Numbered from the stretch's first letter, positions 1 to 12,970 are shown. The stretch: DNA of 64,000 nucleotides from Vitellaria paradoxa (GCA_019916065.1 CM034240.1:39706561-39770560); one strand, 5' to 3'. The notes: generated from the letters alone by a model not told the origin. Program-made: numbers and translations.

Positions 1-690
1 GCAAGAGTGGTTGTATATAGATGCATATATATATGAATGTATGTACATGCTTCTAACACTGGTTTAATAAGGTGTTGGGGTAAGAAGGATGTAAATTGAT
101 AAATTTGACTTTATTCTAACAATTGGATATAAATGGTGTTTAACAGAATACCCAATTACACCTTAACTGAAATTGCAGGAATTTGATTGTTATAATTAAA
201 ACAAAAGGGATTAAAGTGATACCAAATATAAGCTATAGGAGTAGTTTATATACTTTACCCTTTCTTTTATGTGCAAATAGTTGAGTGCTTATGTCCACTG
301 GGTTGAAAGTCCCAAGAATAATGAATGTTGTCGAATTGTGCGAATTGATAGATGTGGCTCATGCAGCAATAGTAAAATGTAATTGTGTGATATCCGCTGA
401 TTAAAAGTCGTAAAGAAAAAATAGTAAAGTATACTTGTGTTTATGTTAAGTTAAACATCTGCGTGAAATGCAAATAATAGAGTGTTCATTGGGTTGAAAG
501 TCCCAATAATGAAATAGAATGGTTGCCAGTGCGCATTGAGTTGAAAAACTTGAAAATAATGGCTAATGGTAGAGAGTCATGAGATGTCTTGAAAATTTTA
601 TTAGGGTGGATAGATAAGTGACTGTAATGGTTATGTTTTGTTACTTTAATTAATTGTGGGTGGTTAGACCTGTGTTGGACTTGTTATTTA
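1..690. other. AT-rich stretch with LTR-like direct repeats
   Basis: No gene. The phrase ACTGGGTTGAAAGTCCCAA (about 298) recurs in changed form near 487 and 532. Such phrases occur in plant Gypsy LTRs, and a similar CATTGGGTTGCAAAACCCT is in the solo LTR (5243), so this is probably decayed LTR sequence. Confidence 0.5.
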
Positions 691-828
691 GGCTTTGTTT
701 GGCATACAAAAAAACACTGAAAATCTCTATAAATCTCTGTTAACTTTATATCACATCAATTTTTTTCTTTCACTGCACGCATTACGAACTCTCAATTTAT
801 CTCACTTTTTCTTACTCCAAACACACCC
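691..828. mobile_element. Tourist-like MITE with TTA target duplication
   Basis: The 138-bp segment begins GGCTTTGTTTGGCA and ends TCCAAACACACCC, inverted at 10 of 12 terminal positions. TTA flanks both sides (688-690 and 829-831), as for PIF/Harbinger-derived Tourist MITEs. The interior is AT-rich and non-coding. Confidence 0.65.
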
Positions 829-831
829 TTA

Positions 832-3574
832 ATAAGGTTACCAGTAGTTAGATTTGAAATTTGAATAAATTAGAAATGATATAAAGTGGTTACAGGTGTT
901 TAGCCTTGGTAATTTAATTAATTGAGATTTATTGATTAAATCAAGTATGAGTATTTTACCCAATTATGATATTTATGCTACCTATTAACATGTAAATGTG
1001 ATCTACTTGTTTAAGTTCCAAATATTGGGTCTATGGTTGTGATTGCATTCATTTGTTTAAATGAATTGAGACATTGGCAAGGGAAAAACACTTAATAAGT
1101 GGGAAATGATTTGGTAATATATTAAGTTAAGAATGATTGAATTGTAATGATACATGTTATCGTAAGATAACTCTTTAATAGGAAGTGTGTTTTGAAATAA
1201 ATGAAATCATAAATGTTGTTTTATTTTGTTAAATGATGTTTTATTTTGTTAAACATGGAAATGAACATTATATTTGGAGCATCCTAGGCTTCACCCCTTA
1301 ATTTCAAGGTAAACTTTAATTTATAAATTCCAAGCATTCGTTGATTACATTTACTACTCCCATCTTACAGACGATAATACAAGGAACATTTAAAGTGTTT
1401 AAAAATTCATGTTGGACCACTTGGGCGACATACTTATTATTTGAAGCTACTACCTATTAAATTTTAATTTTATATTCTACTAGCAATAATCTGTGCCTAC
1501 GACATTTTGAATACTAAGTTTCTTATGTAGTTGAAACTTTAGATTAAAAGTTTAAATTGAAAAAATTATAATAATTTATGGGTTTTAATTTTTTTCTAAA
1601 ATTTTAAGCTCTCTAACAGTTATTACATTTGTTTTGGTCTCTCATTCTCTCTCCAATTAATTTTTGATATGTACCACAAAAGAAAAAGCAAATTATGATA
1701 TCTTAATTTGGGAGGTACAACTTTTTAAAAATTATAATTTGGCTGAATTTATGTTGACAGTTTTGATTTACATATGATATCCATCATTAAAATATGATAA
1801 AATTTAAAATGTTCAAACCGTTTTGTAAGACAGAGGTTAGTAGGGTCTACTAAAATAAAAATTGAGCGAGAAGTTAAAAATATAAAAATAATCTCAATTG
1901 TTAAATGAAATATTAAAATAATTTCAACTGTTGGATCTTAGTTGTGAGAGAGACATTTTTAAAAATTATCTGATCTTGTTATATAAATTGTAGATAAAAT
2001 TGTACCTAAAACGTCGGTTTCTGAGTTGGTAGGATTTATTCATCCCTGCTGCTAGTTCGGGTTAGTTTTGGGCCCCTTTTTAAGGCAACGATGATGGAAG
2101 CTTTTTTAAGGCATATATTTTTGGTTTGAAAGTTATAATGTTACCAACTTTGCTTTAAGCTTAGTGTTTGAATTCTCTGGCCTGTTTATTATTTAATTAT
2201 GCTTTCCCTTGCTCTTATTTATTTATTTTTATTTTTATTTTTTATTTTTTGGTGACTCTTATGGTCAGGTTAATATTTATGTGATTGCATGTGATCTAAA
2301 CTCTAATTCATGTCCCTGGGATTGACAGGAATTTGGCGTGAAATAAGAATATAGATTAAAAAAGTATGCCTGCATAATGGCATTAGTATTTAATTACAAT
2401 TTCACTTGTTTCATTTTAATGAGAATATTTGTGAGTGATGCTTTCTTAACATTATTTCTTTAATGCATCCTTTATTCTATATAGTAGATGATTTGGTGTG
2501 TTGAATATAACTTAAAGAAAATTATAGTTCATAGTTTTGAATGAAATTAGACACGTTATCAGTACAATTATAATACACGAATTTAATAGGTTTGTCTTGA
2601 ATATAAGAAAGGGTATAGTTTCGACTTTTTGTACTAGTACACTTTGTGTATTGAACTGAATCAACTCGAGATAATTGTTTTATACTGATTTTGTAAAATA
2701 ATGAATGTCTCATGATCATAAAAAAATATTTATACTCTTAATTTAGACATTTTTAATAAACACATATAGATAATGTTTATTATATTTAAATAAAACAAAA
2801 ATATTTTTCTCTTAGGAATTACAAGTAATTTAGATTTTATTAAAATACTATAAATTTATCTCATAAAAAATTGTGTTTAGGTAGATAGGCCAAGTTTAGG
2901 TAAATGGTGGCCTAGAAAGTCTTGGTAAGGTGGACAATTGTTTACCAAATCACAATCTCCTATGGGAAAAACTTTAGTGTTTTAATTAAGTTTAAATATT
3001 TATTAGATAAGTTTTTATGTGTTTTTAGATTTAGTTAACTTTAAATACTTATCAGATAAGTTTCTTGCTTGAATTTGAATTTTAACAAAATACAATCTTT
3101 TATGAAATGATGCTAAATGTTCTTTACTTTTAATTCTTTCATTTTAAAAAATCATTATTTATTACTAGAGTAGATGAACTTTTAAATCTTAAAAGTTAAA
3201 AGTAGAATGCATTTAGTATTTTTTATTTTATAGATTGTAGTGTTTTAAATAAACACAAACTATTGTAAGATAATTTTTTTTTTTTTTTAAATACAAATAT
3301 TTATACGAAAGGTGTCAATTCTTTTGGGGGTAAAATTATTTTATTCTTGTTATTTAATTATATTAGTTAGGGGAACTAATCATTTATTTTTAAATTATGC
3401 AAACGATAGTAATGTAATATGAGAATATTTATCTTAAAAACTCATTATAAGAATACGTTTTTTTATTCAAATTTTTTATTTAGAAACTTAATTTATTTGA
3501 TAAAATTTTATTAAATATATTTAAAATAACAATAATTTCAAATATTTTAATTAAGATCAATAAGAAAAGAAAGA
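832..3574. other. Gene-poor AT-rich region
   Basis: No coding region recognised. It contains A/T runs, a poly-T near 3271-3288, and a GTTGGATCTTAGTTGTGAGA block (about 1931) also found at the unit ends of the 34-35 kb tandem repeat. Confidence 0.7.
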
Positions 3575-3779
3575 GATAATTGCTTTTGTACTTAAGGTGA
3601 AAATCACTTATACTCCCTGAATTTTAAAACTATACCTTTGCATCCTTTGTACTTGTACTTTGGGTTAAAATAAAATTGTAAACAGTGCTAAATTTTTAAG
3701 TAAAAAGATAAAAATACCCATTAAAACTAAATAAAATCAGGAAGTGTAAGTGTAAATAATATAAAGTACAGGAGATATA

Positions 3780-5882
3780 TGTGATAACCCCGAATTTATT
3801 TTTCCAATATACTTATTATTTTTAATAAATAATAATAATTAATTAAATTGAGTAGTTATAATTTTCTTTAGCCAAACGTGGCCTAATGGGAGATTTGGCT
3901 TAGTGGAAGATGCTTGGAAGATGAAGTTGCTGGGCACAAGGTCGAAAAAAAAAAAAAAAAAAAAGAAGAAGGTAATCTTGCACATGTAAGGGACACTTGG
4001 CACCAAAGGCTTGTAGCCTTATTTTCTTGGTGACCAAGGTTTTCCATTGACCAAAGCCACCTGGAAGGCCCACCCGTGTGCCTCCCATTGGCTGCCAAAT
4101 ATATATTTGTGTGTGTGCGTGTGTGTGGAGCTTAATGATTGGTGAACACAAAAAAAAAAAAAAAAAAAAAATTGGAGAGGATGTCGTGGCACCCAAAGAA
4201 GGTGCCAAACCTCTTTTAGCCTAGGCGAGTCATCCCCTACCCCCTTAGGCCATAATTGCATATATGTATATATATATATATGTGGGTGTTGGGTGTTGGC
4301 TGGAAGGAGAAAACCGGGGAAGAGGAGAAAAAGGAGAAAAAAAAAAAAGAGAGAAAGAAAGGAAAGAAAGAGAGAGGAGAGAGAAAATGAGGATTTAAGC
4401 TTAAGAATAACAGGGTTTTGGTATTTTTGACGTTGTGATTATCATGGTGGTGTCGGATCATGGTAATTCAGTCTAAGATGAGAGATACGGAGAAGCAAAA
4501 TTTTAAAGTGTCGGGGTTTCTTCACTTTTCTCTAAATCGGAGGTAGGGATTTAATGCATTTTATTTACATATATGTGATATGAAAATATTTTGATAAATT
4601 GTTATGTGATCATTTTGTATGAATGTAATTAAATTTTGACTACATTAGGTGAATTCTGTCCAAACCAAACCACCAAAATATCACTACCAAAAGAAAAAGA
4701 GTTCACTGGAACTAGAAAGAATGGTAGAAGAGAATATGCCAAAGCATATTCCATAAAAGTTTTTAAAATTTTCCTTTAGCCCCAATAGTTTTTATGTAAT
4801 TACGATTTGACCCCAAAAGTTTTACAAAATTACAGTTTTACCCCTAAATCACTAACAATTTCAGTTTGACCCCAAACTTATTGAAAAATTACAAATTGAC
4901 CCCCAAAGTTTGGAATAAGTACGAAGTGGCCCCAGGGTTTTTAGAAATTACGATTTTGCCCTTAAAATTATACAAAATTACAATTTTACCTCTGAAGTTG
5001 CAGTTTGACAATTTATAGTTATGTGCATGGAAAATGTGTAATTGAGAATGCTCAATTTTGGAATGTTTGAGTGATTTATTTTATTAATAGAGAATGATTA
5101 TGAAAGTGATGGTGTGATGTTGTTGATTGATTCTAACGAGCTGTTTTATTAAGATGATGATAATGGAGATAAAGGAAATGTGAACGATATTGTGATTGCG
5201 GGGCTGTAGATACTGAAAAATAGGAAGGGTACAGAGATTACCATTGGGTTGCAAAACCCTAAACCTGCGCAGGGGTTGGTATTCATGCCAATAGGTTAGT
5301 AGCCTACAACGATGATAAATATTGGGCTACTCGTGGCCATCGGGTCTGGACCCGTAAACGACGATATTGTATAGTATCTGCCCCATGACTGTGATGATTG
5401 TGATGTGATGGCTAAAGAGATAAATGTAAGATAATAATTGGATCATTTTTGAGATGTATGTTGATATATGTTTTGATGTTGAGATACGCAATGACTTGGA
5501 GTTTATGAGTTATTGATATAAAATTATTGGTGATTCGATTATTGTGTGCATGTCACAAATGACTTGGAGTTTACTCGTTGCTGCAATGTTATTCAAAACT
5601 ATAATATAATTTAGGGATTTGTTTGATACGATTGTAAAGGCTTTGAAGTCTAGATCTCTACTATTAATTGAGGTGGTGGTTGGAGCACTGTTGCCTAGTT
5701 GCACCGAGATTTTGTTGTTATCCATTACTTTTAGTTATTAACAAAATTATTATTATTATATAGTATATATGTTTACTCCAAGGTGGTGGTGCAACTCTAA
5801 TTAGGGTAACAGATATATTAGCACATGACGTGTATGATTCCTCCACTCACTTCTCGGGTTTTGAAAAATTGAGGGCATTACA
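3780..5882. mobile_element. Solo LTR (Gypsy-like), 2.1 kb, target duplication ATATA
   Basis: The segment starts TGTGATAACCCCGAATTT and ends GAGGGCATTACA, with ATATA on both sides (3775-3779 and 5883-5887). Ends and size suit a plant Ty3/Gypsy LTR, and no internal coding region or second LTR is present, so it is a solo LTR left by recombination. Inside are A17-18 runs (3945-3963, 4150-4170), a purine tract (4305-4395) and an imperfect tandem repeat (4765-5000). Confidence 0.85.
4765..5000. repeat. Imperfect tandem repeat in the solo LTR, about 40-bp unit
   Basis: Five to six units follow the pattern GACCCCAAAAGTTTTACAAA then ATTACAGTTTTACCC, with variants such as GACCCCAAACTTATTGAAAA and GCCCCAGGGTTTTTAGAAAT. 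Confidence 0.75.
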
Positions 5883-6089
5883 ATATAAATATAATTTTTA
5901 AACTTACTTAGGATCAAAACCATTATATTTGACAAGCTTTTTAAAATTGTTACTTGAATCTAAGTGTAAAGGTTGTTAAAGATAAATTTTTAAAATTTAA
6001 GAGTGTAAGTGATTTTCTCTTTAAATACATAAGATAAAAAAGCAATTACCTAAAAAGAAATCTCCCACCCCCCACTAATAAACTTTAAG

Positions 6090-6260
6090 GGCCCGTTTGG
6101 CAATCATTTTTTTTAATTTTTTTGTTTTTGTTTTCATTTTTTTTTTCAAAACTAAACATAAAAACTCGTTTGGCAAATTTATTTTTAGTTTTTAGTTTTC
6201 AAAAAAAATGAAAACTGTTTTCAAAATTTTCAAAAATTATGAAAACATAGAAAAGTTATT
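6090..6260. repeat. CGTTTGGCAA repeat, possible MITE end
   Basis: AAGGGCCCGTTTGGCAATCA (6088) and AACTCGTTTGGCAAATTTA (6163) precede a GTTTTCA/TGAAAAC-rich stretch, a layout seen in hAT-type MITEs. The opposite end was not found. Confidence 0.35.
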
Positions 6261-6429
6261 TTCTTAAATTTTCATTTTTAATTTTTCTTTTTTTATACAA
6301 CCACTACCAGTTACAACCATCAATCATCATCGTCTATTGTTCGCCACCAACATCCAGCCACTGCCTCCGATCGTCGCCACTATCTCCCACTCATCTCCGG
6401 TCACTGCCAAATATATTATTAGTTAATAT

Positions 6430-6960
6430 AAAAATATTTAATTTATATATAACATAAAATAATAATAAAATATTTAATTAATATACAAAACATATTGATA
6501 TACTAAATTAATAATATATTATTTTTATTTATATAAGAATATATTAAATATAATTTAATTAATATTTAATTTTATCAATAATTAATTTAATATATTAAAT
6601 TATATATTAATATATAAAACTAAATAATAATAAAATATTTAATTAATATACAAAATACATTAATATATTAACTTAATAATATATTATTTTTATTTATATA
6701 AGAATATATTAAATATAATTTAATTAATAATTAATTTAATATATTAAATATATTAATTAACTAATTATATTAATTATAATTGAATTTAATTTGTTAAATT
6801 AATATAAAAATATTTAATTAATATATAAAATATATTAATATATTATATTAATGATACATTATTTTTATTTATATAAAAATATATTAAATATAATTTAATT
6901 AATAATTAATTTTATCAATAATTAATTTAATATATTAAATATAATTAGTTAAATTAATAT
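6430..6960. repeat. AT minisatellite, about 165-175 bp unit, three copies
   Basis: The landmark TTATTTTTATTTATATA recurs near 6519, 6684 and 6859, each followed by AATATATTAAATATAATTTA and ATTAATTTAATATATTAAAT. The block is almost pure A/T. Confidence 0.75.
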
Positions 6961-7230
6961 AATGATATTTTATTAATTTATTTTTAATAAATAATTTTAA
7001 ATTATCATTTTTTTAAATAAAAAATTTTATCCAAAGTTTTGGCATGGATTTTCTTTACGCTTTAATAAAAGGATAATCAAATATATATATACTTATAGAT
7101 ATTTGCGTGTGTTGATTTTTCTTTTTCTGTAAAAATAAATAAATAAAATAAAATAAAATAAAAGGGCGGTCCACTACCCACATCTATCAACTGCCCACGT
7201 CTATCAACTGAGAACGTGATGCATGTATAT

Positions 7231-7268
<38 letters not shown>
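7231..7268. repeat. TA microsatellite
   Basis: An uninterrupted TA run is followed by a purine-rich GAAAGAAAAGAGAAAAAAAA stretch. Another TA run is at 7645-7673. Confidence 0.9.
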
Positions 7269-7271
<3 letters not shown>

Positions 7272-7643
7272 ATGGCGAATAGAAAGAAAAGAGAAAAAAA
7301 AAGATAGAGACGAAAAAAAAGAAGAGGATATAGGAAACGAATGATGAGAGAAAGAAGAAGGCATGATATACAGAATTTCTGAAAAGACGACGTACTTTCT
7401 TTTTCAATCTTTCTCATCTTTGTCTTTGTGTCTTGTTCTAGACTCCTTTAAGGACTTTATCTCATAACAAACTCTTTTACCTGACTTCAAACTTGTTCTC
7501 CTGATCAAGGTTAAACTCTTTTAAAAAACTCCTAATCAAAATATATTTGTTGTATATAAGAGTTTTTTGTTTTATCATAACTCTTTTTAAAAGACTCTAC
7601 CTAGGATTAAGGTTACATTAACCTTTTAATACTAATTCTTTAC

Positions 7644-7678
<35 letters not shown>

Positions 7679-7779
7679 TTCCTGCTGTTAAAGGCACACC
7701 ACAAAAAAATATGTGGTGAAATCTTATGGTTAAAAAAATTTTTTTTGATAACAATAGTTTTTATCATATAAAAAAATTA

Positions 7780-8215
7780 ATCTCTCGCATTTCAAATCCT
7801 AGAGAGATAGAAAAAAAATGTCTATCTTCACATACTGATAGAGAGAGAAAAAAATCTCTACACAATTTCAAATTCCAGTGGAGAAAAGGAAAAATCTCTA
7901 CGCAGCTTTCAATTTCAAATTCCAGTAAAAATAGATAAATTTTTACGCAAGAGAGAGAAAAATCTCTACGGAGATAAAAAAATCTTGTAGAGAAAGAAAA
8001 ATCTCTACGTATATCTCAAATTCTCGTAGAAAAAAAATAATCTCTATGCGTATTTATTTCAAATTCTAAGAGAAAAATCTCTACGTAAAGAGAAAAATCT
8101 CGTAGAGAGAGAAATCTCTATGTATATCTAGAAAGAGAATAATCTTTTTACATATCTCAATTTTACCAAAGAGAAATTTCTAAAAAAAAAATTTCCCAGA
8201 AAAAAATCTCTACTA
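7780..8215. repeat. ATCTCTACG / GAGAGAAAAA interspersed tandem repeat
   Basis: The word AAATCTCTACG and close variants (AATCTCTATG, AATCTCGTAG, ATCTTGTAG) recur about ten times at 20-50 bp spacing, alternating with GAGAGAAA and TTTCAAATTC. The pieces are partly self-complementary (CTAGAGA / TCTCTAC). It is non-coding. Confidence 0.75.
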
Positions 8216-9590
8216 GTTTCTCATATGATAAAAATTTATCTTCTAACTGTGCTTAATCACCTCATGAAATTAAATTTTTATTTTTTGTAAAATTAGATTT
8301 TTATTTGATTGTGGAGGGGTTTTGGATTCGTTCCAAATAATTGTTTTAAAGACTTCTAACTTGGTTTGTCTTTTTTTTTTAAACCAATAAAAATAAAATT
8401 AATTGGCCCAGGTTCTCAACTCCTACACAAATTAATCGACTAAAGTGACTTAATTTCAAGTGTTTGAAAAACATTATAATAAAATTGGATTATGCAAATA
8501 AAATTGAAACATAATCCTAATTTTTTTTTTCTTTCTAAGCTTTTATGCCTTTAAGGCCTCAAATTAAAGCTTATTAATAAAATCAAATTAAAAAAAAATT
8601 AACCAAATAATAAATTTTAGAACTACATTCTAGTTCACATTATTTCCTGACTTAGACATGTAGGCAACCCATTTAAGTAGGTATAGTCACAACCCTTGTG
8701 AACCCAAAAGTTCACAAAAAAAATATATATAATAAATAAATAAAATAAAAATTTATTATTAGAAGGAAAATTAATTGATTACCCTTTAAAAATACACTAA
8801 TGAATTTAATCACTACGAACTACATTATGACTTGACTCTATTAACCATGGGTATGTAGGCAGCCAAGATTACTTATCTCGGTTTAGCCACTTAAAATAAA
8901 TAAAATAAATGTCTACTCTTGATGCTTGAATCGGACATGTGATGAATAAATAATTGAATTAAGAGATATAATTAAGAGATACGTTAAATCTTGAATGGGT
9001 TCAACCCACATAATAAAAGTTCTATGATATTTCATAATAGAAGTGAAATTGTGTTTTACAATTAATATTTTTTTAATATTTTTGCTCAACAAATAATATA
9101 ATAAATATATTTAACATATTTTATTTTTATTGAATTAAATAAATTTTAATAAAAATATAATTAAAATTACTACATTTTAATTAATTTGAATTAAATTAAT
9201 TAAGTTAATATAATAATAATTTAATATAGACTATTTTTAATAAATAATATAATTAAATTTTATTGAAGATATTTTATTTTTATTGAATTAAAGTATTTTA
9301 AAAATAATATAGTTAAAATAATTAAATTTAATTAATGTAATTAATTAATTAAATCAAATTAATTTAAGTTAATTAAATTAATTAATATAAAATATATTGT
9401 ATTAAATTGTTTTTAAAAAATAATTATAATAAATTATGTTTGATATATTTTATTTTTATTAGATTAAATTATTTTTAGTATGATTATATTTATTAAATTT
9501 AATTAATTAACAACTAATAATTAGGGTACCTCACAATTACCGTTGTTAAATGTATTTTTAAAATTTTTTATTATAAAAATAAAAATTAAA
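8216..9590. other. Gene-poor AT-rich region
   Basis: No gene. 9055-9530 is almost pure A/T with TTAATTAA and TATTTTATTTTTATT repeated without a clean period. Confidence 0.75.
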
Positions 9591-9594
9591 AATT

Positions 9595-10440
9595 AAGTGC
9601 AAAAATTAAAAATTAAAAACTGGAAACTACAGTTGAATATAAGACTGACAATTGGCAGTTTCATCAAGCTAGCATTTATGGAATTCGTGATCTCCGCCGG
9701 ATCTCGAGAACTTCCCGCAGTCGACCAGGAACTTTTAAGCCTTCGGTCTCCAAAAATTAAGATCTCCAACGTCTCGAGACAGTTGTCCCTTTCCCATTGG
9801 GCCATTAATGCACGTGGCCTGTCCCACTTTTTTTTTTTTTTTTTCGTAACTCTCCCCCTTAACTTTGCCCCTTTGCTTCAATAAATTTCCTTTACTTGCC
9901 CTTTGCAAGATTCATCCTTCCATGCCTAATAAGTTGTCTAGGGTTAAAGGTGTGGGTTCTCTCTCCAAAACCAAAATACATTCTTTTTGAGGAAACAAGA
10001 ATCAATAAGTACGCTGTTCTTTCCATTTTCAGTTTCAATTATACCAAATTTCTGTTTTGGGTTCATCCATAGAGTCCTTATCTTTTGGTATTTGGCCATC
10101 CCAGTTTGGTATTTTTGGATACTTTGGCGTTGAAGAGGTAAAAGAAGTAATTTTTTTGTGCAACCCTCCTTGTTTCTCTTTTATTATGGGGCAAGGGGTT
10201 TTCCAATTGCATTTCCTGTGTATGTTTTTCTCTTTCTGGGGCTTTGTTTGGTCATTCTTGCTTGTGAATGTTGTCATACTACTGGAACTCTTGTTGGGCA
10301 TTGTTCTTGTCTCTGGATGTCAAACTTCTTGAGGTGCACAGGTGGCTTCCCTAGTTTACAGAATTGTATGCTTGTGTAGTTTCTAATGCAGTGGTGCTTT
10401 TTTCTTTCTTTCTTTCTCTTTTTATTTATTTAATGCAGGG
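9595..10440 (+). other. Unassigned less AT-rich stretch, possible upstream exon or promoter
   Basis: The stretch 9690-9830 is locally GC-richer (CTCCGCCGGATCTCGAG, CCCGCAGTCGACC) and has a G-box, CACGTG (9811-9816). A donor-like GAAGAG|GTAAAA follows at 10138. It could be the promoter and first exon of a gene whose body is MORC, 16 kb away, or an unrelated remnant. No protein similarity was recognised. Confidence 0.2.
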
Positions 10441-10798
10441 TTTGCATAGTAAACTATTATTTTACACTTGCTCATAGTTGGTTGTGATTCAGTTTAGGGA
10501 AAGCAGGTTTTGGATTAAGGAATTCCAAGGGGAGCAGAAAGCAATAGCGAAATTTTAGTTTCAAATTTTCAATGATATGCCTGTCTTTATGCCATGCTTA
10601 TTAGCATAGCCTTATTAGTATTAAGGATAGTTTAGTAAAGTAACTATTTTGTAGTTGCCCTACTATATATGGGGCACATTATTATTTTACTTGTTTTTAT
10701 GTTTTTCCTATGTAATGTGTGATAGCTCTCTTTTCTATACTCTCAAAACTTCTTCTTAGGGTTTATTTTATTTGATCTATGAAACAGTAATTTCATGG

Positions 10799-10810
10799 TA
10801 TCAGAGCAGT
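10799..10810 (+). other. Copia-3 primer-binding site
   Basis: TGGTATCAGAGC follows the LTR end at ATTTCA with no or little gap, as in many plant Copia elements primed by initiator-Met tRNA. Confidence 0.8.
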
Positions 10811-12266
10811 GCTTTGATCTTGGAATCAGTGCCTAGACCTTTTTTTTTTTAATTTCAGTAAGCATTTTTTGGGGGGGGGGGTAAGTAATTACCTAGATTT
10901 GTTGAGGTGAAAAGTATGATGACGTCAGCAGAATAGGCCGAAGACAACTTCATTGGACTCGGTTTTGCATTCTCTTTCGTTTGGTATGGTTAGTTTTTTG
11001 ATTGGGAAGCTTTTGATTCGATGTTCCAATTTTTTGCATTAGGCCAATGTTATGAAGAATTTCTTGTTGGATAAAAATATGTAGAGCTACATCACCGGAA
11101 CTGAGATAGTTCCAAGGGATGCTAATGTAGAGAATTATGCATATTTGAAGAATACATGGGAGATAAACAATGCAAAGATAATTACTTGGATTAATAATTC
11201 AATTGACCAAGCTATTGGGGTTCTTTTGACGAATTTAGCATTTCCAAGTTTGTATAGGATTATTTGGTTACTATGTATGTTCAGTCCAATCTTGCTAAGC
11301 GTTGCCAGCAACAGGAGTATACAGGAGTTCTATTCAGATATGATTGAAATTTGAGATCAACTTGCACTCATTGAGCCACCTAGATTAAGTGCTATTGCGG
11401 CATACTGCACCTATAGACATGAACAATGGTTGATACAATTTCTGATGTCTCTAAGAGAGGATTTTGAAGGGTTTCGTGGATCCATTCTTCATTGCACTAA
11501 CTGAGGATGTCTTTCTAAAGACCCTTTCTGGAAAGAGACTATTACTTGTACCGTCATAAATAGTTCTTTCTTGCATTTTCTTTTAAGCATAGCTTTAGTT
11601 CTTAGACTAGATGTGGTGGAGTTACTATGGATGAATGTAGTTTTTGTCATGAGAAGGGAAATTGGAAGGCTCAATATCCAAGTTAGCGAATAAATCTGCA
11701 CGAGGATCATCATCTCAGTCATTTAATTTTAAGACTCACACTGCAATTGTTGCTCCACCAGTTGAGGACTCCCCTCCCTCATCCACTTTGTCATCCATCT
11801 CTGATCAGTTGCAAAGGCTTCTCTTTTTTCAGTAGTCTAATGCATTATCTGTATTCTCTTTAGTAGGTTCGTTTATTTTAGGCCTGTCAGGTATATTTTC
11901 TGATACTTGAATTTTTGATTCTAGATCTACTTATCCTATGACTAGTAACTTCTTTGTATTTGTTTCTATTTTCTACCCTCCTTCTATATTGATACTTGCT
12001 GCCGATGGAAATGTTCTTGGCCAGTATTGGATCAGTTGTCTTTCCTTGTTTAACCCTTGATGTATATTATATTCCACAGGTCATTTTGAATTTTATTTCC
12101 GTTAGCTAGCTTTTCGATTCTGGATACTTAGTCACTTTTTCTTCTTCTGGTTATATTGTGCAGGACTCACAATATCAAAAGCTAATTAGGACAGGCCATA
12201 GGCAAAGGGGTGGTATGCTCTTGACAAGCTACATGTGCTTGTTGTTGTTGCTACCGCTTCTGATCA

Positions 12267-12970
12267 TAGTTACCTAATTCGTTAGTTGCCCTCCGACCCT
12301 TGAACCAATTTGCGCGACCCTAAAAGGGGTGCATTTGCAATCTAGATCGCAAATATTGACGATTCACTTTTATGAGGGGAGAACAAGTACTTGAGATGAG
12401 AAAGAAATGAGTTTCGACTTGAAATTGCTATCGTTGCCGTCACCCTCAAAGGACTATAAAACTTCCTTCCTTTCATTTTTTCAAGTCAGGATAATTAATT
12501 TGTGTTTTTTTTGTTCCAAGCAAAAAAGACTATACGAATTTCTTTTGCTTTTTCAAATCAAAACAAGAGAGTTTGTGACTTTCTAGTATACATTTGCAAC
12601 TTCCTTTGATATTTAGGTCAAGATTTGATCCCACAAATGACTCTACAACTTCCTTCCCTTCATTTTTCCAAGTTAGGATAATTAATTTGTGTTTTTTGTT
12701 CCAACCAAAAAGGATTCTATGAATTTTCTTTGCTTTGTTCAAACCAAAAAGAACTCTATAGTTACACACTCCAAACATATTTTATAATACTCATAAGGCA
12801 TATTGCATATAATACTACATATTGAACCAAATAAAAATTTAAAGCGAATTGCGATTCAAATAGTGTTCTAGCTAAGTATATCCCCACCATACTGTGTACC
12901 GACCAAGGTACTGTACCGCAAATCTATACCTATACCATGTACTAGATCGACCCACGAACCTAGTAACTAT
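12267..12970. mobile_element. Non-autonomous TIR element with 9-bp target duplication
   Basis: The ends CATAGTTACCTAATTCG and, on the other strand, ATAGTTACTAGGTTCG are inverted copies. GCTTCTGAT flanks the 704-bp insert exactly (12258-12266 and 12971-12979). A 9-bp duplication suits Mutator-like elements. It interrupts the protease to pre-integrase region of Copia-3. Inside is a 110-bp tandem duplication (12453-12760). Confidence 0.75.
12453..12760. repeat. Tandem duplication, about 185-bp offset
   Basis: Both copies share ACTTCCTTCC-TTCATTTTT, CAAGT-AGGATAATTAATT, TGTGTTTTTT and TTGTTCCAA-CAAAAA. Confidence 0.85.

Larger units (their letters stand above)
3575..6050. mobile_element. MITE-like inverted-repeat element split by a solo LTR
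   Basis: The left arm GATAATTGCTTTTGTACTTA through GAAAATCACTTATACTCCCT and the right arm, read on the other strand, GGTAATTGCTTTTTTATCTT through GAAAATCACTTACACTC, are inverted copies. Without the solo LTR at 3780-5882 the element would be about 370 bp. A second member lies at 63054-63331. Confidence 0.65.

Noticed and set aside
3883..4461. Several short minus-strand ORFs rich in Phe/Ser
   Set aside because: They come from A-runs and purine tracts of the solo LTR read in reverse. They have no domain and overlap one another.
7077..7417. Minus-strand ORFs with IYIYIY repeats
   Set aside because: They are translations of the TA microsatellite and neighbouring purine tract.
10057..10379. Two overlapping 73-91 codon plus-strand ORFs resembling membrane proteins
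   Set aside because: Hydrophobicity reflects T-rich DNA. No start context, homology or splice support was seen.
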